A DNA stretch of 64,000 bases from JBCCMQ01 sp039026235 (GCA_039026235.1 JBCCMQ010000011.1:62001-126000); one strand, 5' to 3'; shown: positions 50,813-59,229, numbered from the stretch's first letter. Translations and numbers: made by a program. The notes: generated by a model from the letters alone, not told the origin.

Positions 50813-51460
50813 TTGGGTGTGCTGACGGTACTGATCGACTACGACTCGGGCAATCTGCACTCGGCGGCGAAGGCTTTTGAACGCACGGCGGCTGAAACCG
50901 GCGGCGGCGACATCCTTGTCACCCGAGACCCCGAACAGCTTCTCCGTGCCGACCGGGTCGTGCTTCCGGGCGACGGAGCGTTCCCCCACTGCCGTGCGCA
51001 ACTTTTTCAAAAGACCGGCCTGTTCGAGGCCTTGGAAGAAGTGGTGATCAGGCAAGCCCGGCCGTTCCTGGGTATATGCGTCGGCATGCAGCTGATGGCG
51101 AGTTGGGGACGCGAATACGAGGACACGCCCGGGTTTGACTGGATAAGCGGCGAAGTGGTTCCGATCAAACCGAAAGACCCCGCGTTGAAGGTGCCCCATA
51201 TGGGCTGGAACGATTTGGTACTGGACATGCCCGATCATCCGGTGCTTGCGGGACTTGAAAGCGGCGATCATGCGTATTTCGTGCATTCGTATCATTTCGA
51301 GGTGGCCGCGCCCGAACTGCGCCTTGCCCATTGCGACTATGGTGGCGCGATCACGGCTGTCATCGGGCGCGATCACATGGTGGGCACACAGTTCCACCCC
51401 GAGAAAAGCCAGGCCAGCGGGTTGCGCCTGATTGCGAACTTCCTAGGCTGGAAGCCGTAA
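50813..51460 (+). CDS. hisH: Imidazole glycerol phosphate synthase, glutamine amidotransferase subunit
   Basis: Hydrolyses glutamine and channels ammonia to HisF. Triad residues lie in FLGICVGMQLM (Cys), and THFHPEK-type TQFHPEKSQ (His, Glu). About 215 residues, normal for HisH. The start is TTG at 50813 (AAAGG five bases upstream) or GTG at 50819, which gives the shorter MLTVLIDYDSGN; I cannot decide. It lies 19 bases after hisB. The HisF partner is 3.1 kb away, separated by non-histidine genes. Confidence 0.93.
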   Translation: MGVLTVLIDYDSGNLHSAAKAFERTAAETGGGDILVTRDPEQLLRADRVVLPGDGAFPHCRAQLFQKTGLFEALEEVVIRQARPFLGICVGMQLMASWGREYEDTPGFDWISGEVVPIKPKDPALKVPHMGWNDLVLDMPDHPVLAGLESGDHAYFVHSYHFEVAAPELRLAHCDYGGAITAVIGRDHMVGTQFHPEKSQASGLRLIANFLGWKP

Positions 51461-51502
51461 CGCCGGGCGCGTTCTTGCGTCCGCAAACGTGGACTGGCCT
51501 AA

Positions 51503-52807
51503 GTGTCGAAGACATACAATTGTGATTTTCTGGTGGTGGGCGGCGGAACCGCAGGGTTCGGCGCTGCCATAGCGGCAGGTCGGTTGGGCCTTGACGTCTG
51601 CCTGATCGAGGCTGGCTCTAAAATCGGTGGTGTGATGGCGTTTTGTCCGGGCATGCCCTGGGGCGCCGCCTTCCCCTGCGGTCACAGCATCGGCGGCATC
51701 ATGGCCGAGCTGACCGACCGGCTGGCCGGTATGGATCCCCCTGCGGCCGAGCGGCGGCCCTGCGCGCTTGCCAATTTCGGTGACGAAATCCAGTACGATC
51801 ACGATCTTGCAACCCTGACGATGTTCGAGATGCTGGAAGAGGCGGGCGTCCGTGTGCGCGTGAACGCAACGTCCATCGGACCACTGATGGACGGCAATCG
51901 CATCGATGCGGTTGAGGTCTTTGACCGAAGGGGGCTCCAGAAGATCCGTGCACGCATGGTGATCGATTGTTCCGGCGACGGGGATCTGTCGGCCAAGGCT
52001 GGCGTGCCCTACGAGTTGGGTGACGGAGCCGGCAATATGATGGGGGTAACCCTGTCTTTTCTGGTGGTCGGCGCAGACTGGTCTCGGGTCTTCGGCGGCA
52101 AAGATCCCTATTTTCGCGAGGCGGCGACGCGTGGCATCGCCGATGGTCGCCTGCACCCTGACCTGCACCAGCTTTACCTGATGAAGGGGTTTCACAGGGA
52201 TACGGTTTTCTGCAATTCCGTGGTGATCCGCGGCGTCGACGGCACCGACCCCGCCTCTGTCGCCGAGGCAACGCAGGAGGGGCGTCGTCGGTGTTGGCAG
52301 CTGATGCAGTTTCTCAAAGAAGACATCGACGGCTTTCAAACAGCCCGTATGACCTTTCTTGGTCCGACGGTCGGCGTGCGCGAGACCCGCAAGCTTGAAG
52401 GTGTCTACCGCGTGACCGGAGCGGATCTGGCCCGAGCCGAAAAGTTCTTCGACGGGATTGTCGCCTGCGACAATCCGATCGACGATGTGATGCGCGGGCG
52501 GGATATGACCCATGATGCCATTGTCGGTGCAGGGGCTTACTATACGATCCCTTTCAGGTCGCTGGTGCCCAGAAAGATCACCAACCTTCTGTTCGCAGGG
52601 CGCATTCTGTCGGCCGATGCAACCGCATTCGCATCCGTGCGCGGTATGCCCCAATGCATGACAATGGGACAAGCGGCAGGCACTGCAACGGCACTCGCAC
52701 TGTATGACGATATTGCCGTACAGGCACTCGATCCCGCCCGCGTTGTGGCGGCTTTGCAGGCGCAGTCAGTCCGTGGAATAGGTGGTCAGGTCCTGCAGAC
52801 CGTCTGA
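51503..52807 (+). CDS. FAD-dependent oxidoreductase (FAD_oxidored family)
   Basis: 434-residue flavoprotein inserted in the histidine cluster. N-terminal FLVVGGGTAGFGAAIAAGRLG binds FAD; IGGVMAFCPGMPWGAAFPCG follows, DCSGDGDLSAKAGVPYELG is the second dinucleotide contact and FAGRILSADATAFASVRGM the third, as in the PF12831-type family. The substrate is unknown and the family has no link to histidine synthesis. The start is GTG, with no strong ribosome binding site. It is on the same strand as hisH, 42 bases after it, so possibly co-transcribed. Confidence 0.83.
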   Translation: MSKTYNCDFLVVGGGTAGFGAAIAAGRLGLDVCLIEAGSKIGGVMAFCPGMPWGAAFPCGHSIGGIMAELTDRLAGMDPPAAERRPCALANFGDEIQYDHDLATLTMFEMLEEAGVRVRVNATSIGPLMDGNRIDAVEVFDRRGLQKIRARMVIDCSGDGDLSAKAGVPYELGDGAGNMMGVTLSFLVVGADWSRVFGGKDPYFREAATRGIADGRLHPDLHQLYLMKGFHRDTVFCNSVVIRGVDGTDPASVAEATQEGRRRCWQLMQFLKEDIDGFQTARMTFLGPTVGVRETRKLEGVYRVTGADLARAEKFFDGIVACDNPIDDVMRGRDMTHDAIVGAGAYYTIPFRSLVPRKITNLLFAGRILSADATAFASVRGMPQCMTMGQAAGTATALALYDDIAVQALDPARVVAALQAQSVRGIGGQVLQTV

Positions 52808-52817
52808 TGGTCGGACG

Positions 52818-53237
52818 CTACTGGATCCTGACCCAGACCTGACCATCGCAAACCATCGCTTTGCAGGCGGTTACGCGCAAACGGTTTTGGTCAAGCAAAG
52901 TCATCTTTGCCCGCGCTTCGACGTTCATGAGCGGGATGAAGACGCGCCCGTTGTCATAGCTGCCATTGCCCGCCGGTTCGATCCCCCAGAAAAGCTGACG
53001 CCCGACATTGGCGGTGCGCACCATCTGCCCGGCGGAGTTGAAGGCCTGCATGACCTTGCCGCAGATCTTCCCATCGCAAGGACCGATCAGAATATGCGAG
53101 GTCAGATCCTTCCGGTCGGGTTCAGTCTGCCACATGCCAAAGACCGGATCTTGGGCAAGAGCCGGCGACGACAGCATCAGTAAAACGCTCAGCGGCGCAA
53201 AGAGACGTCTCAGACCAGCGCAAATGTTTACGGACAT
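52818..53237 (-). CDS. DUF2147 family secreted protein (copy 1)
   Basis: 139 residues: signal peptide MSVNICAGLRRLFAPLSVLL with cleavage after ALA, then a DUF2147 domain with GMWQTEPDRK, GKICGKVMQAFN, VGRQLFWG and four cysteines in two pairs (GPCDGKIC and TACKAMVC), which could form disulfides in the periplasm. The domain is common in Rhodobacterales and of unknown function. The frame is open far upstream, but only the ATG at 53237 gives a signal peptide. Paralogue of the next gene, in tandem on the minus strand within the his cluster. Confidence 0.85.
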   Translation of the reverse strand: MSVNICAGLRRLFAPLSVLLMLSSPALAQDPVFGMWQTEPDRKDLTSHILIGPCDGKICGKVMQAFNSAGQMVRTANVGRQLFWGIEPAGNGSYDNGRVFIPLMNVEARAKMTLLDQNRLRVTACKAMVCDGQVWVRIQ

Positions 53238-53307
53238 GATGGAATCGCCTGAATCGAGTAACGGACCGGCCAACGCTAACAGACGCACATGTGTTATGCG
53301 ATAACCG

Positions 53308-53697
53308 TTACCGAACCCGCTGCCATGTGCCGCCGTTTCGGCACACGCCCAGTACACATCCGGAAACAGCAAGCCCATCGCCCGACAATTGTAATTTTGA
53401 TCCGTATGTTCGGTCGCGATCCGGGGCATAGATCTTTCCCCTGCCATAGCGTCCGTCACCAAGCGCCTGCATGTCCCAGATGATCTGCCGCCCCACGTTC
53501 GGGCTTTCGACCTGCTGGCCGGAGGAGTTGTAGGCACGCACAAGCGTTCCGCAGAACGCCTCGCCACAGGCCGAAACCTCTATGTGACCGAAATTGCCGT
53601 TGTCGTCGGGCGAAGACTGCCAAACACCTTCAAGCGGGTCGGCGGCGAACGCCGGCGCGGCTGCCACGGCAAAAACAAGTGCTAGACTTTTCAACAT
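53308..53697 (-). CDS. DUF2147 family secreted protein (copy 2)
   Basis: 129 residues with signal peptide MLKSLALVFAVAAAPAFAA and a DUF2147 domain: GVWQSSPDDNG, SACGEAFCGTLVRAYN, VGRQIIWDMQ and VSGCVLGVCRNG, again with four cysteines. GGGAGG eight bases before the ATG at 53697 fixes the start. It shares its layout with copy 1, from which it is separated by 70 bases, so the two are an old tandem duplication. It is divergent from hisA, which starts 129 bases away. Confidence 0.87.
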   Translation of the reverse strand: MLKSLALVFAVAAAPAFAADPLEGVWQSSPDDNGNFGHIEVSACGEAFCGTLVRAYNSSGQQVESPNVGRQIIWDMQALGDGRYGRGKIYAPDRDRTYGSKLQLSGDGLAVSGCVLGVCRNGGTWQRVR

Positions 53698-53825
53698 CGG
53701 ATCCTCCCGTTTTTGCACTTTTGCCATGCCAGGGTGAGGGTAGATCAAGCCTGACGTGGGGTCGCTTTGCATTCGGTGCGGTTCCGTGCCAATCCACTGC
53801 CAGCTAGGCAACGAGCGAGTGTGCA

Positions 53826-54560
53826 ATGATCCTCTATCCCGCCATCGACCTGAAAGACGGCGCTTGCGTCAGGCTGCTCAGGGGCGAGATGGCGGCGGCG
53901 ACGGTTTTCAACGATGACCCGGCAGCGCAGGCAAAGGCGTTTGAGGACGCGGGATGCGAGTGGATTCATCTGGTTGATCTGAATGGCGCGTTCAGGGGCA
54001 AGCCCGTCAACGGTGCGGCCGTCGAGGCCATCTTGGGGTCGGTCAGCGTGCCGGCCCAGTTGGGTGGCGGTATCCGCGACATGGACACCATAGCAATGTG
54101 GATTGACCGTGGCATCGCGCGGGTCATCCTGGGGACCGTTGCCGTCGAAAACCCCGATCTGGTGCGGCAGGCCGCCAAAGCCTATCCGGGCAAGATTGCC
54201 ATTGGACTCGACGCCCGCAACGGACGTGTTGCCACACGGGGCTGGGCCGAAGATACAAGCGTTCTGGTCTCGGACCTCGCGGCGGAATACGAAGACGCTG
54301 GCGTCGCGGCCCTGATATATACTGATATCGACCGGGATGGGGCCATGGGCGGGCCCAACATCGGCGCGACGGCCGCCCTGGCCAAGGCGGTGTCAATCCC
54401 CGTGATCGCCTCGGGCGGCGTATCGACATTGGATGATCTGATCGCATTGCGCGAAACCGGTGTGATTGCCGGAGCGATCTCTGGCCGCGCGCTTTACGAC
54501 GGAGCCATTAATTTGGCGCAGGCGCTGTCGACCCTTCATGGTTCTCGTACTGGAACTTAG
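53826..54560 (+). CDS. hisA: ProFAR isomerase
   Basis: Isomerizes ProFAR to PRFAR, fourth step of histidine synthesis. The 244-residue beta/alpha barrel has the catalytic Asp in PAIDLKDGACVRL (about residue 8) and Asp in IYTDIDRDGAMGGPN (near 127), plus QLGGGIRD and VIASGGVST phosphate sites. It is followed 47 bases later by hisF. Its promoter should lie in the divergent gap shared with the DUF2147 gene. Confidence 0.96.
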   Translation: MILYPAIDLKDGACVRLLRGEMAAATVFNDDPAAQAKAFEDAGCEWIHLVDLNGAFRGKPVNGAAVEAILGSVSVPAQLGGGIRDMDTIAMWIDRGIARVILGTVAVENPDLVRQAAKAYPGKIAIGLDARNGRVATRGWAEDTSVLVSDLAAEYEDAGVAALIYTDIDRDGAMGGPNIGATAALAKAVSIPVIASGGVSTLDDLIALRETGVIAGAISGRALYDGAINLAQALSTLHGSRTGT

Positions 54561-54607
54561 GCACTATTGCCCTTAGAAGACAGCGATCCCACCAGGATGC
54601 CGAACAG

Positions 54608-55369
54608 ATGTTAAAGACCCGCATCATTCCCTGCCTCGACGTGGCCGATGGCCGTGTGGTCAAGGGCGTGAACTTTGTGGATCTGCGCGACGCGGGCGAC
54701 CCGGTTGATGCAGCGCAGGCCTATGACGCCGCTGGCGCGGACGAGCTTTGTTTTCTCGACATCCACGCGACCCATGAAAACCGGGGGACCATGTACGACC
54801 TGGCGCGCAAGACGGCCGAAAAGTGCTTTATGCCCCTGACCATCGGCGGCGGCGTGCGAAGCCATGAAGATGTGCGCGCGCTTCTGCTCGCCGGTGCAGA
54901 CAAGGTCAGTTTCAATTCCGCTGCCGTGGCCAACCCAGATGTGGTCAGCGAAGCAGCAAATCGGTTTGGCGGCCAGTGCATTGTCGTGGCGATAGATGCC
55001 AAGACCGTGGCACCAGGCAAGTGGGAAATCTTCACCCACGGCGGGCGGCGTGCCACAGGTATCGACGCGGTCGAGTTCGCCCGCATGATCGAGAAGAAAG
55101 GTGCCGGAGAGATTTTGCTGACTTCAATGGACCGCGACGGCACCAAGGCCGGCTTCAACCTGCCCCTGACGCGGGCGATTTCCGATGCAGTGCGTGTACC
55201 GGTGATCGCTTCGGGCGGCGTTGGCACCTTGGACCACCTAGTCGAGGGCGTCACCGAAGGCCACGCAAGCGCTGTTCTTGCCGCATCCATCTTCCACTTT
55301 GGAACGTTCACCGTGGGTCAGGCCAAATCCCATATGGCCGCCTCGGGCTTGCCGGTGCGCCTGATATGA
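54608..55369 (+). CDS. hisF: Imidazole glycerol phosphate synthase, cyclase subunit
   Basis: Uses ammonia from HisH to convert PRFAR to imidazole glycerol phosphate and AICAR. A 253-residue barrel with catalytic Asp in IIPCLDVADGRVVKG and Asp in LTSMDRDGTKAGFN, and TIGGGVRSHEDV and VIASGGVGTLDHL phosphate sites. Its stop overlaps the hisE start by four bases. Confidence 0.97.
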   Translation: MLKTRIIPCLDVADGRVVKGVNFVDLRDAGDPVDAAQAYDAAGADELCFLDIHATHENRGTMYDLARKTAEKCFMPLTIGGGVRSHEDVRALLLAGADKVSFNSAAVANPDVVSEAANRFGGQCIVVAIDAKTVAPGKWEIFTHGGRRATGIDAVEFARMIEKKGAGEILLTSMDRDGTKAGFNLPLTRAISDAVRVPVIASGGVGTLDHLVEGVTEGHASAVLAASIFHFGTFTVGQAKSHMAASGLPVRLI

Positions 55370-55680
55370 GCGTACTTGCTGATCTTGCCCGCACCATCGC
55401 GTCACGCCGCACGGCGGACCCGGATAAAAGCTGGACCGCTCGTTTACTTGCCCAGGGTCCCGAGAAATGCGCCGAAAAATTTGGGGAAGAGGCGATTGAG
55501 GCGGTCATCGAGGCGGTCAAGGAAGACCGCCAACATCTGGCGTCGGAAGCAGCTGATGTCATTTTTCATCTGATGGTGATGTTGGAATCGCGGGATGTCG
55601 CATGGGAAGACGTGGAAGCGGAACTTGCCCGCCGCGCGGGCACGTCCGGCATCAGCGAGAAAGCAACGCGCGGCAACTGA
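55366..55680 (+). CDS. hisE: Phosphoribosyl-ATP pyrophosphatase
   Basis: Second step of histidine synthesis, releasing diphosphate from phosphoribosyl-ATP. The 104-residue all-helical protein has LAQGPEKCAEKFGEEAIEAV and SEAADVIFHLMVML, the metal-binding Glu/Asp helices. The ATG overlaps the hisF stop as ATGA. A monofunctional HisE (no fused HisI) agrees with alphaproteobacteria. Last his gene in this window; hisG, hisD, hisC and hisI are not here. Confidence 0.95.
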   Translation: MSVLADLARTIASRRTADPDKSWTARLLAQGPEKCAEKFGEEAIEAVIEAVKEDRQHLASEAADVIFHLMVMLESRDVAWEDVEAELARRAGTSGISEKATRGN

Positions 55681-55814
55681 GCTGAAGGCGCAAGATTTCC
55701 CGGCGCAACTTACCCCGCAAAAGCGCATTGGGCCCAGGCAATCGCGCGTTACGTGACTTAATTCCGGTACGGCACATGCGGTCCGGAACACGCCTCACGA
55801 AATGGCCGGAAAGG

Positions 55815-56291
55815 TTACAGCCTGGAAGAAATGACACCGGTGTTGAAGCCCGCTTTGCGAAGTTCGCCGAAAAGCCGCTGGTATTCGATCTTCGGGCAAC
55901 GATCCTGGATCACGGTCAGCCCGGCGGCTTGGGCCTTTGCTGCCGCCTCGGCATGGATGACACCAATTTGCATCCAGACCGTCCTAAGTTTCGGAAGCAC
56001 GGCAAGAGCTTCGTCCACGATGGGCGGAACGGCCGACGGGCGCCGAAAGATGTCGATCATATCAACCCGTTCCGGGTCAGGGATGTCAGACAGGCTTGGG
56101 TAAATTTTGGCGCCGAAGACTTTATCTCCGGCATAGGCCGGATTGACCGGGATCACCTCGAACCCTTTGAGCGCCAGATAACGCGCAACAAAGTAGGACG
56201 CCCGCACCGGATTTGTTGAAACGCCCACGGCTGCGACCACTTTTGTGCTCTTCAGCACTCCACGCAGAAACGTTTGCGAGTATTGTTCCAT
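55815..56291 (-). CDS. CoA-binding domain protein (YccU-like)
   Basis: About 158 residues of the Rossmann-like CoA_binding_2 family: VVAAVGVSTNPVRASYFVARYL, FEVIPVNPAYAG, VDMIDIFRRPSAVPPIVDEAL and the conserved Cys in VIQDRCPKIEY. Function of the family is unsettled; the name reflects the fold of the CoA-binding part of succinyl-CoA synthetase. AGGGG lies nine bases before the ATG at 56291. It converges with hisE across a 134-base gap. Confidence 0.87.
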   Translation of the reverse strand: MEQYSQTFLRGVLKSTKVVAAVGVSTNPVRASYFVARYLALKGFEVIPVNPAYAGDKVFGAKIYPSLSDIPDPERVDMIDIFRRPSAVPPIVDEALAVLPKLRTVWMQIGVIHAEAAAKAQAAGLTVIQDRCPKIEYQRLFGELRKAGFNTGVISSRL

Positions 56292-56322
56292 AGCGTCGGC
56301 CCCTAGCACAGCCACCAGTTAC

Positions 56323-56357
56323 AAAAAAGCGCCCTGTGCTTTGCAGCACCAGGGCGC
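56323..56357 (-). terminator. Intrinsic terminator of the CxxC protein gene
   Basis: In the minus-strand transcript an 8-base-pair stem (GCGCCCTG/CAGGGCGC, 56329-56336 and 56350-56357) extended by TGCT/AGCA across one bulged base is followed immediately by TTTTTT (56328-56323). This is a textbook Rho-independent terminator ending the transcript that comes from rlmB or the CxxC gene. Confidence 0.9.
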
Positions 56358-56476
56358 AAGTCACGGAACGAGGGACAGTAGTTTGCCTGCAGGTGTTCCG
56401 AACCTGCGGCATACCGAAAACGTAGGTGCATTCGGGTTGGTTAAAAGGCGTGTAATAAAGACGTGATGGAAGCGTG

Positions 56477-56779
56477 TCAGTCGAGTATGTCCTCAAGCAC
56501 ATCGAAAGCCTCTTCCAAGAACCTGCGGTAGATTGGTTTTTTTCTTTTTCTGCGCTTCTTTCGATAGTCGTCAGACGAGGTGTACTTGTGGTTCGGTCGA
56601 CCGGACCAGTCACGCACATTGCTACGTTCTGTCGCGGCGTTCTTCCGCAGCGACTTCATCTCGTGCAGGGGCGCACCGCATGCGGCGCAGCTTAACTCAT
56701 GGCGTGTCTTGCCCCTCAGCACCAGCGCGGCGCGCGTGCCGCAGTAGCAGCAGGTGGCAACTTTTGTATGCTGGCCCAT
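56477..56779 (-). CDS. Small CxxC zinc-ribbon-like protein
   Basis: 100 residues with two CxxC pairs, TCCYCGTRAAL and SCAACGAPLHE, 19 residues apart, as in a zinc ribbon, followed by a very basic stretch (YRKKRRKRKKPIYRR) and an acidic end (FDVLEDILD). The basic part suggests nucleic-acid or ribosome contact. No function is assigned; similar proteins recur near this locus in Rhodobacterales. It follows rlmB by nine bases and ends before the terminator at 56323. Confidence 0.78.
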   Translation of the reverse strand: MGQHTKVATCCYCGTRAALVLRGKTRHELSCAACGAPLHEMKSLRKNAATERSNVRDWSGRPNHKYTSSDDYRKKRRKRKKPIYRRFLEEAFDVLEDILD

Positions 56780-56788
56780 CAGAGCTCC

Positions 56789-57565
56789 CTATTGTGTACG
56801 CACCGCATATAGGGAAACTGCCGCAGCATTCGAGACATTGAGCGATCCAAATTCGCCTGCAGCCGGTATTCGGGCAAGACTGTCACAGGTTTGGCGGGTC
56901 TTTTCGCGCAGGCCCGGCCCTTCGGCGCCCAGAACCAGTCCGACCGGTGCATCGCCCGGCGGCAGCGCCGAGGCGAGATCCCCCGACGCATCGCCATCAA
57001 GCCCGATCAGCGTGTAACCCATGGCCTTCAGCTCTTCCATGGCAGCAGAAAGGTTGCGCACCCGCACATAGGGTTGGCGTTCCAGCGCGCCCGATGCGGT
57101 CTTCGCAAGGGCACCTGTTTCCGGCGCCGAGAACCGCTCGGGCGCCCCAACGGCAAGCGCGCCAAAAACCTCTGCCGAACGCAGGATTGCACCGACGTTA
57201 TGGGGATCGCTGACACGGTCGAGAAGGACGATCAATGGTCTCTCATTCGGCCGCCCTACCGCCAGCTCGCTGAGCGGCCCCCAGTTCAGGGGCCGCACTT
57301 CTAAGACCGCGCCCTGGTGAACGGACGCTGGGTCAATCAAATCGGGAAACTTGCGCGCATCGACAATCTCGGGCGTCAGATCGCTGGCGGCGATCGCATC
57401 GGCGATCCGGTCTGCCGCGTTGCGCGTGATGACTAGACGCAGCTTGTCACGCGCCGGGTTTTTCAGCGCGTCGGCAACCGCGTGAAGCCCAAAGAGCCAG
57501 ACAGTCTGAGACTTGGACAGGCGCCGTGCGCGTTCTTTTTCAACGACCCATTGCGGCTTTTTCAT
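56789..57565 (-). CDS. rlmB: SpoU-type 23S rRNA 2'-O-ribose methyltransferase (RlmB-like)
   Basis: 258-residue SPOUT enzyme that methylates a guanosine ribose in 23S rRNA using SAM. All three SpoU motifs are present: LLDRVSDPHNVGAILRSAEV, LVLGAEGPGL and GSLNVSNAAAVSLYA. The N-terminal substrate-binding domain contains VWLFGLHAVADALKNP. The gene lies head to head with the tRNA-Tyr gene, 144 bases away. Assignment to position G2251 follows the RlmB family; other SpoU targets are possible. Confidence 0.9.
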   Translation of the reverse strand: MKKPQWVVEKERARRLSKSQTVWLFGLHAVADALKNPARDKLRLVITRNAADRIADAIAASDLTPEIVDARKFPDLIDPASVHQGAVLEVRPLNWGPLSELAVGRPNERPLIVLLDRVSDPHNVGAILRSAEVFGALAVGAPERFSAPETGALAKTASGALERQPYVRVRNLSAAMEELKAMGYTLIGLDGDASGDLASALPPGDAPVGLVLGAEGPGLREKTRQTCDSLARIPAAGEFGSLNVSNAAAVSLYAVRTQ

Positions 57566-57648
57566 AGGCGCAGCTCCTTCGCCGCCAAACTGCGCTGGCG
57601 GCGTCTGCTTCGCAAGCAGAAGAGCGCTGGCGGGCCCGGTATTTCACC

Positions 57649-57677
57649 TTGACGGATAAGACCCCCTTAAGTATCCA
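57649..57677 (+). promoter_or_regulatory. Promoter of tRNA-Tyr
   Basis: TTGACG (57649-57654), a 17-base spacer and TATCCA (57672-57677). The transcript would begin about 25 bases before the mature tRNA 5' end. Confidence 0.6.
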
Positions 57678-57709
57678 GCGCCTCGCGTGCGTGCATGTGA
57701 CGGGCGTTC

Positions 57710-57793
57710 GGGCGACGCGCTGCAAGGTGCGGCAGCGGACTGTAACTCCGCCGGGGAGACCCATGCCTGGTTCGATTCCAGGGTCGCCCACCA
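57710..57793 (+). tRNA. tRNA-Tyr (GTA)
   Basis: Acceptor GGGCGAC pairs with GTCGCCC. The anticodon arm is GCGGA-CTGTAAC-TCCGC with anticodon GTA. A long variable arm forms GGG-GAGA-CCC (class II tRNA, as required for bacterial tRNA-Tyr), the T arm is CCTGG-TTCGATT-CCAGG, and an encoded ACCA tail follows. About 84 bases. Confidence 0.97.
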
Positions 57794-57850
57794 TCCCGCA
57801 CTTCGGGTCCGTCTATCGCGAAGGGTCGCGCATTGGCGTCGCGAAGTAAT

Positions 57851-59050
57851 TCAGAATTCGAGCATAAAGCGTTTTGACAGCGGCAGGCTCGCCGCGCCGA
57901 TCGAACGGGCATTGGCGCCGACGGATCCCGGAAGAATCTCGGGCTTACCGAGACCCGAGAGGTTAAGTTCGGACAGCCGCCTGTCTACCCGGGCGACCAG
58001 TTCCGAACGGAGGTCAACAGGCATCGAGCCGTCGATGAGGATCGCCGTGAAATCGATCACCGAGATTGAGCTGAGGATGGCGTGCGCAATGGCAGGGACG
58101 GCTTCGTCGAGCCAGCTTTCTACGATCCTTTGCGGGATGTCCCATGCGTCCGGGCTGGCCCAGATCTGGCTTACCTTGCCGCCCTCGGCCAAAAGCCGCT
58201 TTTCCAGCCCGGCGAGCGATGCCACGTCCACCAGCTGCCGCGACCGGGTCACGCTGCCGTCCGTCGGCAAGGGCCCGATGGCGCCGGCGTTTCCCGATGG
58301 GCCGGTAAAGAGATTACCGTTTAGAACGATGCCGCCACCAATGAAGTAACCGATGTAGAGGTAAAGGAAATCGCTTGGCGCAGCGCCTTTCCCAAAGACC
58401 AGTTCCGCACCGCAGGCGCAGGTGGCATCATTTTCAAGGATGACCGGAAAATCGACGAGTTCCTGAATTTCGGCGGCAAGATCGAAGTCCTTCCATGCGG
58501 CCATTTCGCTTTCGTCAACGCCAATCGCCGCAGCCCATTCCCAAAGAAAAAACGGGGTAGCAATGCCAAGACCCGATATTCGGGACCGCATATCCAACCC
58601 CAGATCGGCCGTTATCTTTGAGATGGCACTTCGCAGAAAATCAAGCGTTCGCTTGGGGCTTGGGTAGCGATAGGTCTGTTGGGCGCGCGCCTGAATTTCC
58701 CCGAGAAAGTTCACCAGGATCAACTCGGCACTGCGTCGGCCAACCTTAAAACCGAAAAACAGCGCACCGTTCGGTGCAAGACGCATAGGAATTGATGGCT
58801 GGCCCACCTTGCCGCGCAGCTTGGCTCCGCGTTCCAGAAGACCATCCTTTTCCAAGGATCGCATGATGACCGACACCGTCTGGGCAGACAGGCTTGTCAT
58901 ACGCGCAAGCTCGGCCTTGGGCAGGGCGCCGTGCTTGCGCACCAGCGAAAGGACCAGTCTTTCGTTGCGCGCGCGCATGCCGCTTTGGTTCGACCCCAAA
59001 CGTTCGAAGCCGCGATCTGCTTCAATTGATGCCGGTTCGCTTCCTGGCAT
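57851..59050 (-). CDS. frcR: ROK-family transcriptional regulator of the fructose operon (FrcR-like)
   Basis: About 399 residues: N-terminal winged helix (RNERLVLSLVRKHGALPKAEL and MTSLSAQTVSVIMRSLEKD), then the two-lobed ROK domain with GLGIATPFFLWEW, ENDATCACGAELVFGKG and YIGYFIGGGIVLNGNLFTG. ROK regulators bind a sugar and release DNA. It is divergent from frcBCAK, as FrcR is in rhizobia, with two perfect inverted repeats between. AAGGGG five bases before the ATG at 59050 favours that start over a GTG two codons earlier. Confidence 0.87.
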   Translation of the reverse strand: MPGSEPASIEADRGFERLGSNQSGMRARNERLVLSLVRKHGALPKAELARMTSLSAQTVSVIMRSLEKDGLLERGAKLRGKVGQPSIPMRLAPNGALFFGFKVGRRSAELILVNFLGEIQARAQQTYRYPSPKRTLDFLRSAISKITADLGLDMRSRISGLGIATPFFLWEWAAAIGVDESEMAAWKDFDLAAEIQELVDFPVILENDATCACGAELVFGKGAAPSDFLYLYIGYFIGGGIVLNGNLFTGPSGNAGAIGPLPTDGSVTRSRQLVDVASLAGLEKRLLAEGGKVSQIWASPDAWDIPQRIVESWLDEAVPAIAHAILSSISVIDFTAILIDGSMPVDLRSELVARVDRRLSELNLSGLGKPEILPGSVGANARSIGAASLPLSKRFMLEF

Positions 59051-59101
59051 GCGCACCCCTTGCTTCTGTCAGAATGCGTTCAGCGATGGCTATCTGTCAA
59101 T

Positions 59102-59122
59102 AATAAATCAGAGTGATTTATT
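59102..59122. promoter_or_regulatory. Operator candidate for the ROK regulator
   Basis: AATAAATCA (59102-59110) and TGATTTATT (59114-59122) form a perfect 9-base inverted repeat around GAG, with additional CAAT/ATTG outside (59098-59101, 59128-59131). It lies in the divergent gap between frcR and frcB, immediately upstream of the frcB -35 box. Confidence 0.65.
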
Positions 59123-59128
59123 TATTTA

Positions 59129-59157
59129 TTGACCCGATCTTCGAATCGAAGTTACAT
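59129..59157 (+). promoter_or_regulatory. Promoter of frcBCAK with second operator in its spacer
   Basis: TTGACC (59129-59134), exactly 17 bases, then TTACAT (59152-59157). The spacer contains CTTCGA-A-TCGAAG (59139-59151), a perfect 6-base inverted repeat, so a bound repressor would sit between -35 and -10. Confidence 0.65.
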
Positions 59158-59229
59158 CGTCTTCAGGCACGCCAGTGAGCGTGCGGGCTGGCCGCACAAC
59201 AGGCCAGGCAAATGTCTTGGGAGGACACA

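Noticed and set aside
51443..52672. Minus-strand open frame of 409 codons
   Set aside because: Antisense to the FAD oxidoreductase gene; sequence has the His/Arg-rich look of a shadow frame.
53238..53567. Long 5' extension of the first DUF2147 gene
   Set aside because: It would overlap the second DUF2147 gene on the same strand and hide the signal peptide that begins at 53237.
55762..55788. TTCCGG/CCGGAA inverted repeat between hisE and the CoA-binding gene
   Set aside because: Six base pairs with a 15-base loop and no T run; likely chance in GC-rich DNA.
57604..57620. Perfect 7-base hairpin TCTGCTT/AAGCAGA upstream of tRNA-Tyr
   Set aside because: No T run on either strand and no gene ending there; not convincing as a terminator.
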